A DNA stretch of 40,484 nucleotides, taken from the NCBI GenBank assembly GCA_934661735.1, contig CAKUJN010000008.1, positions 1 to 40,484 on the forward strand, read 5' to 3'. A program made the translations under genes and the position numbers. This DNA comes from an uncultured Oscillospiraceae bacterium (GTDB lineage Bacteria > Bacillota > Clostridia > Oscillospirales > Oscillospiraceae). The notes under the pieces were generated by a model. That model did not search any database. It was not told the origin of the DNA and saw nothing but the letters and a program-made list of their open reading frames with translations. Shown piece after piece: positions 23,493 to 31,795 of the stretch; within the stretch, counting starts at the first letter, position 1, and each line of letters starts with the position of its first letter.

Positions 23493-23567
23493 GGAGCCGG
23501 CGGGTCGCCGGCTCCGAAAAGGAATCAGCGGGACCGGAGTACAACAGCCCCGCTGATTGTCATTATA
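23493..23567 (-). promoter_or_regulatory. MFS gene promoter with two leader hairpins
   Basis: Minus-strand TATAAT (23567-23562), followed by AATCAGCGGG/CCCGCTGATT (23523-23558, 16-base loop) and GGAGCCGGCG/CGCCGGCTCC (23493-23515, GGT loop), then the start at 23470. The first hairpin could end the AraC transcript (CCTTTTC follows); together they could form an attenuator. Confidence 0.5.
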
Positions 23568-23604
23568 GTGACGCTCAGAAGAAAAAGCTATCAGATTTTT
23601 GCCA

Positions 23605-24513
23605 TTATATATCACGATCGTGCCATTTTTGCCGGTATTCCAAAGGGCTGCACCCGAACTGCGCACGGAAGAGCTTTCCGAAATAGCTGCTGGTGGCAAA
23701 GCCGCAGTCATAGGCAATCTGCGTGATCGGCTTTGTGCCGGAAAGCAGCGCGCGGCACGCGGCCTGCATCCGGCAGGCCGTGATATACGCCAGCGGCGTC
23801 ATGTGCAGCTTATCGCGGAAAAGCCGGAAGCAGGCGCGCTTGCTTACGCGCGCGGCCGCGGCCAGCTGATCAATGGAGATCGGCTCGGAATAATGCTCGT
23901 GTACATAAATCATCAGTGTCTTGATCTTCTCATTTTCGCCGTCCGGACGGCTGCCTGCCGCCGCTGGGCGCGCCAGATGCAGCAGGCGCAGCCAGATTTC
24001 CGACAGCCGTTCGCGCAGCAGCAGCTCATAGCCCCAGCTCTGCTCGTCCAGCTCAAACGCCTGCCGGATCAGCTTCAGAATCTCCGCCTGTTCGGAATCA
24101 TCCGGATACAGCGCGATCATCTCCAGCTCCGGCGCAGCCGTCAGCGGCAGGATGTACTTTTCCTCAATGCGGCTGCCATGCTCACCGGCCAGAAACGCCG
24201 GATCGAACAGATGCAGCAGCTGCACCTGCCGCTCGCGCGTCGGAATCAGACGCGTCGCATGCAGCGCGTTGGAGTTGACCATGCCGCCGCTTCCGGCGGC
24301 AAAGCGCCACGTCCCGTTCGGCGTGGTATATTCCACCTCACCGCTTTCCAGATAGAACAGCTCTACCGTCCGGTGCCAGTGCCACGGAACCATTGGTTCG
24401 GGATAGCACTCCATCTCCACATGCGTGGCAATGTACGGAAAATCCGCCGCAAAGTCCGGCAGCAGCTCCTCGCTGCTCTGCTCGTTGAGTATGATCTGCC
24501 GGATGTCCTTCAT
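23605..24513 (-). CDS. AraC-family transcriptional regulator with cupin sensor
   Basis: 302 residues. The N-terminal cupin-like sensor (about 30-150) includes VPWHWHRTVELFYLESGEVE. The C-terminal double helix-turn-helix (about 195-300) includes ISIDQLAAAARVSKRACFRL and ITQIAYDCGFATSSYFGKLF, the AraC signature. Members activate sugar or metabolite genes on ligand binding. The MFS gene is 134 bases downstream on the same strand. The gene has its own promoter with GGGGAGG before the start. Confidence 0.9.
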   Translation of the reverse strand: MKDIRQIILNEQSSEELLPDFAADFPYIATHVEMECYPEPMVPWHWHRTVELFYLESGEVEYTTPNGTWRFAAGSGGMVNSNALHATRLIPTRERQVQLLHLFDPAFLAGEHGSRIEEKYILPLTAAPELEMIALYPDDSEQAEILKLIRQAFELDEQSWGYELLLRERLSEIWLRLLHLARPAAAGSRPDGENEKIKTLMIYVHEHYSEPISIDQLAAAARVSKRACFRLFRDKLHMTPLAYITACRMQAACRALLSGTKPITQIAYDCGFATSSYFGKLFRAQFGCSPLEYRQKWHDRDI

Positions 24514-24541
24514 ACACGCGCCTCCCCGCCTGTTTTTATAC

Positions 24542-24569
24542 AGTATAGCACGTGCCGGCGCAAAAGCAA
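24542..24569 (-). promoter_or_regulatory. Promoter of AraC-family gene
   Basis: Minus-strand TTGCTT (24569-24564), 16-base spacer, TATACT (24547-24542). It abuts a terminator hairpin at 24570. Confidence 0.65.
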
Positions 24570-24597
24570 AGCCGGAGCAGCAATTGCCGCTCCGGCT
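24570..24597. terminator. Terminator of a truncated leftward gene
   Basis: AGCCGGAGC/GCTCCGGCT with a 10-base loop. Minus-strand TTTGCTTTTG follows, plus-strand GTTTT follows the other way. It belongs to the gene whose tail is at 24627-24671. Confidence 0.78.
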
Positions 24598-24626
24598 GTT
24601 TTCATATTCTCCGCGCGTCCAAGCCG

Positions 24627-24671
24627 TCAGATCAGCGCCGTCAGGACGCTGACCAGCAGGATGGACAGGCC
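24627..24671 (-). pseudogene. 3' tail of a lost membrane-protein gene
   Basis: The last 14 codons read GLSILLVSVLTALI then TGA, a hydrophobic C-terminal helix, followed by a proper terminator. Upstream of it the sequence switches to an amino-acid permease on the other strand. The gene cannot be named from so little. Confidence 0.45.
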
Positions 24672-24673
24672 GG

Positions 24674-25183
24674 ATGTACGCAATTATGGCTTACGTCTGC
24701 GTCGCAGTCATGCCCAACTTCTATGAGATCGATAATCTTGCCACCGTTGCCGGCCAGTTCATGGGTCAGGGCATGCTGGTGTTCTTCATTCTGGGCGGCT
24801 TTGATCTGGACGACGTCGTCAAGATCACCACGATCCCCGGTCTGCTGCTCAGCCCGATCATCTTCCTCGGCGTATTCTTCCTGAAGAAGCGCTATCCCAA
24901 CTGCTATCAGAACTCCTATCTCCGTATGCCCCACTGGCTGGCCTGCGTGTTCGCAGTCGTCGCCATGGTCGTCTGCTTCAGTCTGGGCTATTATGTCCTG
25001 TTCCAGATGCAGCCGCACAACTGGATTGCCATGATCGTCTACTACGCTCTGGCCGCAATCTACACCGTTTTCTGCTTCTTCTACATCAAGAAGAAGGAAG
25101 GCGTCAACCTGTTCGAAAAAATGCGTGCAACCTACCAGCCCTGGGAGGCGCGCGAGGAGGAACTGGCAGCGGAGAAGAAGTAA
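24674..25183 (+). pseudogene. 5'-truncated amino-acid permease (APC family)
   Basis: 169 residues forming the C-terminal third of an APC-type transporter (normally 430-500 residues): helices around YAIMAYVCVAVMPNF, MLVFFILGG, ITTIPGLLLSPIIFLGVFFL, LACVFAVVAMVVCFSLGYYV and IAMIVYYALAAIYTVFCFFY, then a charged tail. The ATG at 24674 has no ribosome binding site and falls mid-protein. The 5' two-thirds is replaced by the tail of another gene. A terminator follows. It is almost certainly non-functional unless the junction is an assembly error. Confidence 0.7.
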
Positions 25184-25252
25184 TCTCCGGCCTCCCGCGC
25201 ACAGCGCATAATTTGCTATCCATACTCTCCTGATATTTCTTTCCCTCGTGGC

Positions 25253-25284
25253 AGGGGCCTGCATATTCCGGTTTGCAGGCCCCT
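25253..25284 (+). terminator. Terminator after truncated permease
   Basis: AGGGGCCTGCA/TGCAGGCCCCT with a 10-base loop, followed by ATTTCCCC. Confidence 0.7.
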
Positions 25285-25343
25285 ATTTCCCCTTTATTCG
25301 TCAAAATACATAAAAATATTTTGTGTCTCCCGAGGTGACAACA

Positions 25344-25372
25344 TTCAAAAGCACAAAATGCTACCATAGAAT
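25344..25372 (+). promoter_or_regulatory. Promoter of CocE/NonD-like hydrolase
   Basis: TTCAAA (25344-25349), 17-base spacer, TAGAAT (25367-25372), 29 bases before the GTG start. Confidence 0.55.
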
Positions 25373-25401
25373 CATCAAAAAAACGCAGGAGGTTATGACC
25401 C

Positions 25402-27222
25402 GTGAAAAAACGCATCACCGAGGTTCTTGGAATCGACACCCTGCCCAATTACTGGGACAGGCGCTATGTAAAAAATCTGGACAGGCTCTCCCGCCCTGTC
25501 TATGAGGTCGAGCGCCATGAGGACGTCTGGATGACGCTCCGCGACGGCGTGCGCCTGTGTGTGGATGTCTACCTGCCAAAGGGTGCAGGCCCCGTCCCCG
25601 CGCTGGTCAGCTGGTCGGCCTACAGCAAGGAAATGCAGAACATCAAGCGCGGCGCAATCCCGCCCGAGTCCCTGCTGTTTGACCACAGCCTTGAGGCCGG
25701 CGATATCGACTATTTCGTCCGCCGCGGCTACGCCTACATCATTCCGGACCCCCGCGGCATCGGCAAGAGCGAGGGCGAGTGGTACGGCGTCTACAACCCC
25801 GTGGAAAACCGCGATATCTATGACGTAATCGAGTGGGCCGCCGTTCAGGACTGGTGCGACAGCAATGTCGGCATGGTCGGCTATTCCTATTTCGGTATCT
25901 GCCAGATTCTGGCCGCCGCGCATCAGCCGCCGCATCTGAAGTGCATCATGCCCTGCTCGTATGTCGACGACTACTATCAGCACGGCTACTACGGCGGCGT
26001 GCCGTCCACCTATATGAGCATCTACTGGGAGCTGAGCCCCTCGAGCAATCCCGTTCCGTGGTCGCTGAAGCTCCACGGCGAGGAAAAAACGCGCGAGATG
26101 ATGGCCGAGCGCCTGAAAGATCCCGACATCGCCGTCAACAGCTACTTCACCAAGATTCTCACCACCTGGCCGCCGAAGTATCACACGTTCTATCTGGACT
26201 ACCTGCTGCATCCGCTGGACGGCGAATTCTGGCAGCAGCGCAGTGCCAACCAGATCTATGACAAGGTCAAGGTTCCGGTCTATCTGCACTGTGCGTGGTC
26301 GCCGCTGGGCCGCTGGAGCGCGCCGATCTTCACGGCAATGACCGACGAGCGCCTTTCCTGCCCGAAGCGTCTCGGCGTTCTGGAGGGCTATGACGGTCTG
26401 GAACTGCCGTACCGTGCACTGAACGAGGAGTGCCTGCGCTGGTACGACCACTGGCTCAAGGGCGTCGACACCGGCATCATGGACGAGCCGCTTTACAAGT
26501 TCACCGTTCTCAACAGCGGCGTGCGCTATGAAAACGAATGGCCGCTGGCCCGCACCGAGTGGAAGAAGCTCTATCTGCGCTCATTCAGCCGCCTGCGCTG
26601 GGACCGCGAGCCGGACAGCGATCTGCCGCCCGATGGTTTCACGCACATGCCGCCGTCCGTCTCCACTGAGGTCAACCGTCTGGTCTACAAGACCTCCCGC
26701 TTCCCAATGCCGCGTGAGATCACCGGCCCGATCGAGCTGCATCTGTGGGCCTCGATCGACGCAGAGGACGCAAATTTCCTGGTCAAGCTCTGCGACGTCC
26801 TGCCCGACGGCACGCGTATGCCGCTGATCCGCTACGGCGCGCTGCGCGCGTCGCACCCGCTGGATGCGGAAAAGAGCCGTATCGGCCGTCCCGTCCACGA
26901 CAACACGGTTTCCATCCCCGTCACCCCTGGAGAAATCCGCGAATACGTCATTGAGATCAATCCCACATCCATGGTCATCCCCGCCGGCCACTGGCTTGAG
27001 CTGGAAATCACCAGTCAGTGCCCGAACGAGTGTCACAAGGAGACATGGACCGGCAAGGTCGGCAACATGAACGTCATTCCGTCCGACACCACTACCGGCT
27101 ACAAAATCTACCGCGACCACAACCATCCGTCCTATGTCCTGCTGCCGCTGATTCCCAGCACGCCCGCGGAAAACTGGGTCCAGCCGTTCACGGATATGGA
27201 TGAGATCGAGGTTGAGGACTGA
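25402..27222 (+). CDS. CocE/NonD-family hydrolase (S15 X-Pro peptidase-like), atypical triad
   Basis: 606 residues. An alpha/beta-hydrolase core with nucleophile motif GYSYFG (Ser162) and oxyanion/DPRG region IIPDPRGIGKSEGEW (about 113-127), a helical cap, and a C-terminal jelly-roll (about 430-600) as in X-Pro dipeptidyl-peptidases and cocaine esterase. At the usual acid site GWxD the protein reads HCAWSPLG. The usual His site (GPWxH) reads VLEGYDG. Two triad residues therefore look missing or moved. The GTG at 25402 is chosen because AGGAGG lies 9 bases upstream; a nearby ATG (25395) is out of frame. No signal peptide. Substrate unknown; single gene with its own promoter and terminator. Confidence 0.85.
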   Translation: MKKRITEVLGIDTLPNYWDRRYVKNLDRLSRPVYEVERHEDVWMTLRDGVRLCVDVYLPKGAGPVPALVSWSAYSKEMQNIKRGAIPPESLLFDHSLEAGDIDYFVRRGYAYIIPDPRGIGKSEGEWYGVYNPVENRDIYDVIEWAAVQDWCDSNVGMVGYSYFGICQILAAAHQPPHLKCIMPCSYVDDYYQHGYYGGVPSTYMSIYWELSPSSNPVPWSLKLHGEEKTREMMAERLKDPDIAVNSYFTKILTTWPPKYHTFYLDYLLHPLDGEFWQQRSANQIYDKVKVPVYLHCAWSPLGRWSAPIFTAMTDERLSCPKRLGVLEGYDGLELPYRALNEECLRWYDHWLKGVDTGIMDEPLYKFTVLNSGVRYENEWPLARTEWKKLYLRSFSRLRWDREPDSDLPPDGFTHMPPSVSTEVNRLVYKTSRFPMPREITGPIELHLWASIDAEDANFLVKLCDVLPDGTRMPLIRYGALRASHPLDAEKSRIGRPVHDNTVSIPVTPGEIREYVIEINPTSMVIPAGHWLELEITSQCPNECHKETWTGKVGNMNVIPSDTTTGYKIYRDHNHPSYVLLPLIPSTPAENWVQPFTDMDEIEVED

Positions 27223-27317
27223 TTTTCCCCCGCTCCCCCGCCGCGCCGGATTCGGGTGCCGGACGCTGCGTACCGCGCCTATGAGAAGGAGTCTCCGGCT
27301 CTGACGAAAAGCAAAGC

Positions 27318-27349
27318 GCTGCCGCAGGCGAAAATTCGCCTGCGGCAGC
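27318..27349 (+). terminator. Terminator of CocE/NonD-like gene
   Basis: GCTGCCGCAGGCGAA and its complement with a 2-base loop, then AGTTTTTTT: strong rho-independent terminator. Confidence 0.88.
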
Positions 27350-27419
27350 AGTTTTTTTGCGCTTTTTACGCATGTTTTTTTGGAAAATGGAGCGTTTCTT
27401 TATGAATTTTTCCTCTTTT

Positions 27420-27444
27420 TTTGCGGCCGCAAACGCGCTATAAT
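27420..27444 (+). promoter_or_regulatory. azlCD promoter overlapped by a 14-base palindrome
   Basis: TATAAT at 27439-27444 with a T-rich -35 region. The perfect palindrome TTTGCGGCCGCAAA (27420-27433) fills most of the spacer, the position of a repressor site. No regulator gene is adjacent. Confidence 0.55.
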
Positions 27445-27506
27445 CGTCGGGCACCCATTATATTATTGTATATCGCGTCATCCGGCGCGGACGAAAAGAG
27501 ATTTCC

Positions 27507-28241
27507 ATGGACAAGCAGAAATTTTTACAGGGCCTGCGGGATGGCATCCCTGTCGGGCTCGGCTATCTGGCCGTCAGCTTCGGCATCGGCATTTCCTGTC
27601 ACACGGCGGGCATCAGCGCGCTTCAGAGCTTTCTGATGAGCCTGCTCAACAACGCCTCCGCTGGGGAATACGGCGGTATTACCGTCATTTCCGAGGACGC
27701 GGGACTGTGGATGATCGCGCTGATGACATTGATCATCAACGCGCGCTATCTTCTGATGAGCTGTGCTCTCAGCCAGCGTCTCTCCCCTGACACACCGCTG
27801 CTTTTCCGTCTGATCATCGGCTTCGACGTGACGGATGAGCTGTTCGGCCTTGCCATCTCCCAGAGCGGCTGGCTGAACGTCTGGTACTTCATCGGCGCGA
27901 TGTGCGTGGCGCTCCCCGGATGGAGCGTCGGCACGCTTATCGGCGCACTGGCGGGCAGCATCCTGCCGCAGTGGGCCATGGGCGGCTTTTCCGTCATGCT
28001 CTACGGCATGTTCCTTGCAATTATCATTCCGGAGGGACGGAAAAACCGGATTGTGCTGGGTTGTGTTGCGGTCAGCTTCGTGTGCAGCTGGCTTGCCGCG
28101 CGGCTGCTGCCCATGCTCTCGGACGGCATGCGCATTCTGCTTCTGACCATCGTCCTTTCCGCCGCCGCGGCGCTCCTGTTTCCGCGGCGCGAGCCGGCGG
28201 AGGCCGAAGCCGCTTTACAGGAGGAATCGGCAGAAACATGA
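27507..28241 (+). CDS. azlC: AzlC-family branched-chain amino-acid exporter, large subunit
   Basis: 244 residues with about seven helices. The opening FLQGLRDGIPVGLGYLAVSF is the AzlC signature, and ALMTLIINARYLLMSCAL is typical. AzlC with AzlD exports branched-chain amino acids (as in AzlCD of Bacillus, BrnFE of Corynebacterium). The stop overlaps azlD by ATGA, so the pair is translationally coupled. The C-terminus adds an Ala/Glu tail. Confidence 0.93.
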   Translation: MDKQKFLQGLRDGIPVGLGYLAVSFGIGISCHTAGISALQSFLMSLLNNASAGEYGGITVISEDAGLWMIALMTLIINARYLLMSCALSQRLSPDTPLLFRLIIGFDVTDELFGLAISQSGWLNVWYFIGAMCVALPGWSVGTLIGALAGSILPQWAMGGFSVMLYGMFLAIIIPEGRKNRIVLGCVAVSFVCSWLAARLLPMLSDGMRILLLTIVLSAAAALLFPRREPAEAEAALQEESAET

Positions 28242-28537
28242 ACACATGGCTTTACATCGGCGCAATGGCGCTTACAACCTATCTCATCCGCGTGCTGCCG
28301 CTGACCCTGATCCGCAGGCCCATCCGGAGCACGTTCCTGCGCTCATTTCTCTACTATGTTCCCTATGTGACGCTGGCCGTCATGACCTTTCCGGCCATCA
28401 CCACCGTCACCGGTTCGCCGCTTGCCGGCGGCGCGGCAATGCTCATCGGCATTGTCTGCGCGTGGTGCGGCATGGGGCTTCTGCCGGTGTCGCTTCTGTG
28501 CTGCGGCAGCGTCATGCTTTTACAGGCAGTTTTGTAA
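28238..28537 (+). CDS. azlD: AzlD-family branched-chain amino-acid exporter, small subunit
   Basis: 99 residues, standard AzlD length. The opening WLYIGAMALTTYLIRVLPLT, then YYVPYVTLAVMTFPAI, is diagnostic; four hydrophobic helices. The ATG overlaps the azlC stop, with AGGAGG within azlC. It pairs with AzlC to form the exporter. Confidence 0.92.
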   Translation: MNTWLYIGAMALTTYLIRVLPLTLIRRPIRSTFLRSFLYYVPYVTLAVMTFPAITTVTGSPLAGGAAMLIGIVCAWCGMGLLPVSLLCCGSVMLLQAVL

Positions 28538-28561
28538 AATCAGAACTCGGAGGACAGTCTC

Positions 28562-29044
28562 ATGCTCAACTATCGGAAAATCACGCCGGCAGACGATGCC
28601 GCACTTGCAAAAATCATTCGCACGAATCTGGAAAAGCTGCATCTGAACGTTGCGGGAACCGTATATTTTGACCCCGAGCTTGACCATCTGAGCACGTTTT
28701 ATACCCAGAATACGCAAAAACGTGTGTATTTTATCGCGCTGGACGAAGCGGAGCATGTCATCGGCGGCGTTGGCGTTGCGGAATTCGCGGGTCTCCCCGA
28801 CTGCGCGGAGCTTCAGAAGCTCTATCTGGACGATTCCGCAAAGGGCAGAGGCTATGGTCGCGCACTGATGAAGATCGCGGAGGACTGGGCCAGATCTGCC
28901 GGCTACCGGCAGCTATATCTGGAAACACACAGCAATCTCACTGCCGCAATGCGGCTGTATGAGAAGCTGGGCTTCCGCCGGATCGAGCGGCCGCAGGCCG
29001 TTGTTCACAGCACCATGGACCATTTTTATCTGAAAGCGCTCTGA
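28562..29044 (+). CDS. GNAT-family N-acetyltransferase
   Basis: 160 residues. Acetyl-CoA-binding motif A is LYLDDSAKGRGYGRALMKIA (about 89-108), motif B LETHSNLTAAMRLYEKLGFR. The layout resembles PhnO/RimI-like small-molecule acetyltransferases. GGAGG precedes the ATG, and it lies 24 bases after azlD, so it may be co-transcribed. The acceptor is unknown. Confidence 0.87.
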   Translation: MLNYRKITPADDAALAKIIRTNLEKLHLNVAGTVYFDPELDHLSTFYTQNTQKRVYFIALDEAEHVIGGVGVAEFAGLPDCAELQKLYLDDSAKGRGYGRALMKIAEDWARSAGYRQLYLETHSNLTAAMRLYEKLGFRRIERPQAVVHSTMDHFYLKAL

Positions 29045-29059
29045 TACCGCATCGATCGC

Positions 29060-29093
29060 AAAGCGGGAGCGGGCATATGCCCGCTCCCGCTTT
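29060..29093. terminator. Bidirectional terminator
   Basis: AAAGCGGGAGCGGGCA and exact complement with a 2-base loop, then TTTT, between the convergent acetyltransferase and oleate hydratase genes. Confidence 0.88.
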
Positions 29094-29116
29094 TCCGTTA
29101 TCTGTGCTTTTGTGCG

Positions 29117-30892
29117 TCAGATCACCTGATGCTCCTTCAGCAGCTTTTCAATGTCGGTGCCTTCGATCTTCTCCAGCACCTTTTTCAGCACCATCTTTTC
29201 CGGCAGGCTCAGCTTCATATCGGTCACAGGCTTGCCGTCGCGGAGCTTGACCGTCGCGTTCAGCAGGTCACGCAGGTCATACACGCTGCCCCAGACCTCC
29301 GGCACGCCGCGGTCGACGTTCAGAAGCGTGTACACAGCCTCCATGCCGGTACGCATGGAATACTCGGTGGTGAAAATAGTGTCGCGCGGCGTTTCGGCGA
29401 ACTGGCCGAGGAATGCGAAGTTCACAGCGCCGTCGGGCACGACCTTCGGACGGTCGCCATAGGCGCGCGGCATGAAGAACGCATCGATATACGGCATCAT
29501 GACCGGCACGGTGTTGGCGCTGTTCGTGGCCAGATCCTCAATCTGATCAACCGGAACGCCGATGTGATATAGCCACTCCATGCAGATTTCCTTGCCGGTG
29601 CACTCGCGCATCGGCTTTTTTACATAGTCGCCAGCCTTATCGGTGAACAGAGAGTAGACCCAGACAAGGCAGTGATCCTTCGGCTGCTCGCGGAACTGCG
29701 GCTGGCGGTTGATCGTCCAGCTCATCAGCCAGCTGGAGTCCTTGACGGTCACAATGCCGCCGGTGACAACGCGGCCGGAGAACGGATCGCGCTTGCAGAT
29801 GTTCTTAATATAGGGAATGATTCTCTGGTCAAGCGTTTCAACCGTCGCGCTCATCCAGTTGGTCTGCTCGGGGTCATGGCAGAACTTGTCCGGATGGCCG
29901 AACGACGGGTCCTGCGCCGCGATCTTGCGCCACATATCCCAGCCGCCGCCAGGGCGAAGCTCGGTGTTGTACGGAGCGACCTCGTTCTGGCTGCCCATAG
30001 ACGAGTTTTCCACACAGCCGCCGTTTGTGATGAACACCAGATCATCCTCTGTCAGATCGATGTGCTCGTCTTTCCCGTCCAGCACCAGTTCGATGCGCGT
30101 CGCAACCTTGCGCTCGGGATGGCACTCAAATCTGACATTTACAACCTGCGTGCCGAAATGGAACTGCACGCCGTGGCTCTCCAGATATTTGACCATCGGG
30201 AGAATCATGGACTCATACTGGTTGTACTTTGTAAAGCGCAGCGCCGTGAAGTCGGGCAGTCCGCCGATGTGGTGGATATAACGCTGGATATACAGCTTCA
30301 TCTCCAGCGCGCTGTGCCAGTTTTCAAACGCAAACATCGTGCGCCAGTACAGCCAGAAGTTCGAGCCGAATACCTCGTCGTCAAAGAACTCGTCGATGCG
30401 CTTGTCCTGAAGCTCCTCGTTCGGCGTGAAGAACAGCTTCATGATCTCCATCGCGCCCTTGTCGGAGATGTCAAATTTTCCGTCGGTGTGCGCGTCCTGA
30501 CCGCGATTGACTGTCGCACGGCAGAGCGAATAGTTCGGGTCCTCCTTATTGAGCCAGTAATACTCGTCCAGAACGCTCACGCCCTCGGTTTCGATCGACG
30601 GAATCGAATGGAACAGGTCCCACATGACCTCAAAATGGTTGTCCATCTCGCGGCCGCCGCGCATCACATAGCCGACATTTTCAAATTTCCATCCGTCGCA
30701 TGCGCCGCCGGCCGTCTGACCCTTTTCAAGGATGTGAATCCGTTCGCCTTTCATCTGGCCATCGCGCACCAGATAGCACGCGGCTGTCAGCGCGGCAAGG
30801 CCGCTGCCAACAATATAGGCGGACTTTCTGTCGACGCCCTCGGGCTTTTTCGGACGGGCAAAAGCTTCATAGTTGCCACTGGAATAATACAT
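29117..30892 (-). CDS. ohyA: Oleate hydratase (MCRA family)
   Basis: 591 residues, normal for the family. The dinucleotide-binding motif VGSGLAAL (28-35) and the signature RGGREMDNHFEVMWDLF (78-94) with catalytic-type Glu82 are present. The enzyme is FAD-dependent without net redox change and adds water to the cis-9 double bond of oleic or linoleic acid, giving 10-hydroxy acids. In gut bacteria this detoxifies free unsaturated fatty acids. GGAGG precedes the ATG. A TetR gene lies upstream on the same strand, separated by a terminator; such regulators commonly sit beside this gene. Confidence 0.94.
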   Translation of the reverse strand: MYYSSGNYEAFARPKKPEGVDRKSAYIVGSGLAALTAACYLVRDGQMKGERIHILEKGQTAGGACDGWKFENVGYVMRGGREMDNHFEVMWDLFHSIPSIETEGVSVLDEYYWLNKEDPNYSLCRATVNRGQDAHTDGKFDISDKGAMEIMKLFFTPNEELQDKRIDEFFDDEVFGSNFWLYWRTMFAFENWHSALEMKLYIQRYIHHIGGLPDFTALRFTKYNQYESMILPMVKYLESHGVQFHFGTQVVNVRFECHPERKVATRIELVLDGKDEHIDLTEDDLVFITNGGCVENSSMGSQNEVAPYNTELRPGGGWDMWRKIAAQDPSFGHPDKFCHDPEQTNWMSATVETLDQRIIPYIKNICKRDPFSGRVVTGGIVTVKDSSWLMSWTINRQPQFREQPKDHCLVWVYSLFTDKAGDYVKKPMRECTGKEICMEWLYHIGVPVDQIEDLATNSANTVPVMMPYIDAFFMPRAYGDRPKVVPDGAVNFAFLGQFAETPRDTIFTTEYSMRTGMEAVYTLLNVDRGVPEVWGSVYDLRDLLNATVKLRDGKPVTDMKLSLPEKMVLKKVLEKIEGTDIEKLLKEHQVI

Positions 30893-30985
30893 GATTCATA
30901 CCTCCATCAAATTCAAACGCAGTTTGTTTTCTTCTGTTGTCCATACCATACTACTTTTCCCCGATTTGCACCATAAACAGAAAAT

Positions 30986-31014
30986 CGCCCGCGATAAAAT
31001 TTTTATCGCGGGCG
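30986..31014 (-). terminator. Terminator of TetR gene
   Basis: CGCCCGCGATAAAA/TTTTATCGCGGGCG around a central base, 20 bases past the TetR stop, with ATTTTCTG next on the minus strand. It separates the TetR and oleate hydratase transcripts; the hydratase promoter should lie at 30893-30985, where no clear consensus is visible. Confidence 0.72.
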
Positions 31015-31034
31015 AAAAACTGCCGAAAATCTTA

Positions 31035-31616
31035 TCAAACATCGGTTTTTGATGGAAGCCTGTCGGTGCGCAGGCGTTCAAGCGCCTCACGGATATTGCC
31101 GTGGATGACCAGCGCCAGCCGGTCGACGATCAGCTTTGGATCGGCCTTCATATCGCCCTTGATCCAGTCCAGCATCAGCCCGACCAGCATGTACTTGTAG
31201 ACCGTGGCCAGGAACGCCTTGTCCTCCTCACGCACGGACATACCGGCGGCCTGTTCCTCTACCACGCCGGCCAGCAGGTCATACGTCAGGCGGTAGAGAT
31301 AGTTTTCCACCTGCTCGCGGCCGACCGAGTGATAGACGTTCATGATAAAGGGCTTGTTGTCCTGCACTGCCTCAAAAATCTGCAAAAGCCCCTGCTGCCA
31401 GGTATCGTAGGTCTTTTTGCCTGCCAGCGCGCGGCTTGCGTCCTCCTCACACGACCATTCGATCAGATCATAGATATCCCTGAAGTGATAATAGAACGTC
31501 ATGCGGTTGATGCCGCAGTCCTCGGCAATGTCGTTGATTGTGATCTTGCTCAGCGGCTTTTGCAGCAGCAGATTCTTGAGCGACGCCTCCAGCGCGCGCT
31601 TCGTCACCTGAGACAT
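31035..31616 (-). CDS. TetR-family transcriptional regulator
   Basis: 193 residues. N-terminal helix-turn-helix ITINDIAEDCGINRMTFYYH (about 26-45) with FRDIYDLIEW, typical of the DhaS/TetR_C_8-type group. C-terminal ligand domain with YKYMLVGLMLDWIKGDM. ATG 31616 is chosen for AAAGGAG upstream; an in-frame ATG 33 bases earlier lacks one. It lies upstream of oleate hydratase on the same strand, suggesting a regulator responding to fatty acids, by inference. A TATGAT box at about 31645 suggests its own promoter. Confidence 0.88.
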   Translation of the reverse strand: MSQVTKRALEASLKNLLLQKPLSKITINDIAEDCGINRMTFYYHFRDIYDLIEWSCEEDASRALAGKKTYDTWQQGLLQIFEAVQDNKPFIMNVYHSVGREQVENYLYRLTYDLLAGVVEEQAAGMSVREEDKAFLATVYKYMLVGLMLDWIKGDMKADPKLIVDRLALVIHGNIREALERLRTDRLPSKTDV

Positions 31617-31795
31617 GGCGCATCTCCTTTCCGTGTTTATGTCTATCATAGCATTCTTTTCCGCAAAAAGGGCGAATTTTCTGTAAACACGGAGCCATTC
31701 TTTCGGCCTGACGCCTTCCGCTGTTTTCCGGCAGCCGTTCTGCGTCGCTTCAGCCGCAGCGCCGGCAGCTTATTCCTGAATCATACATTTCCCGT

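Noticed and set aside
29672..30976. Plus-strand frame opposite oleate hydratase
   Set aside because: Antisense shadow; the minus strand has full oleate hydratase motifs.
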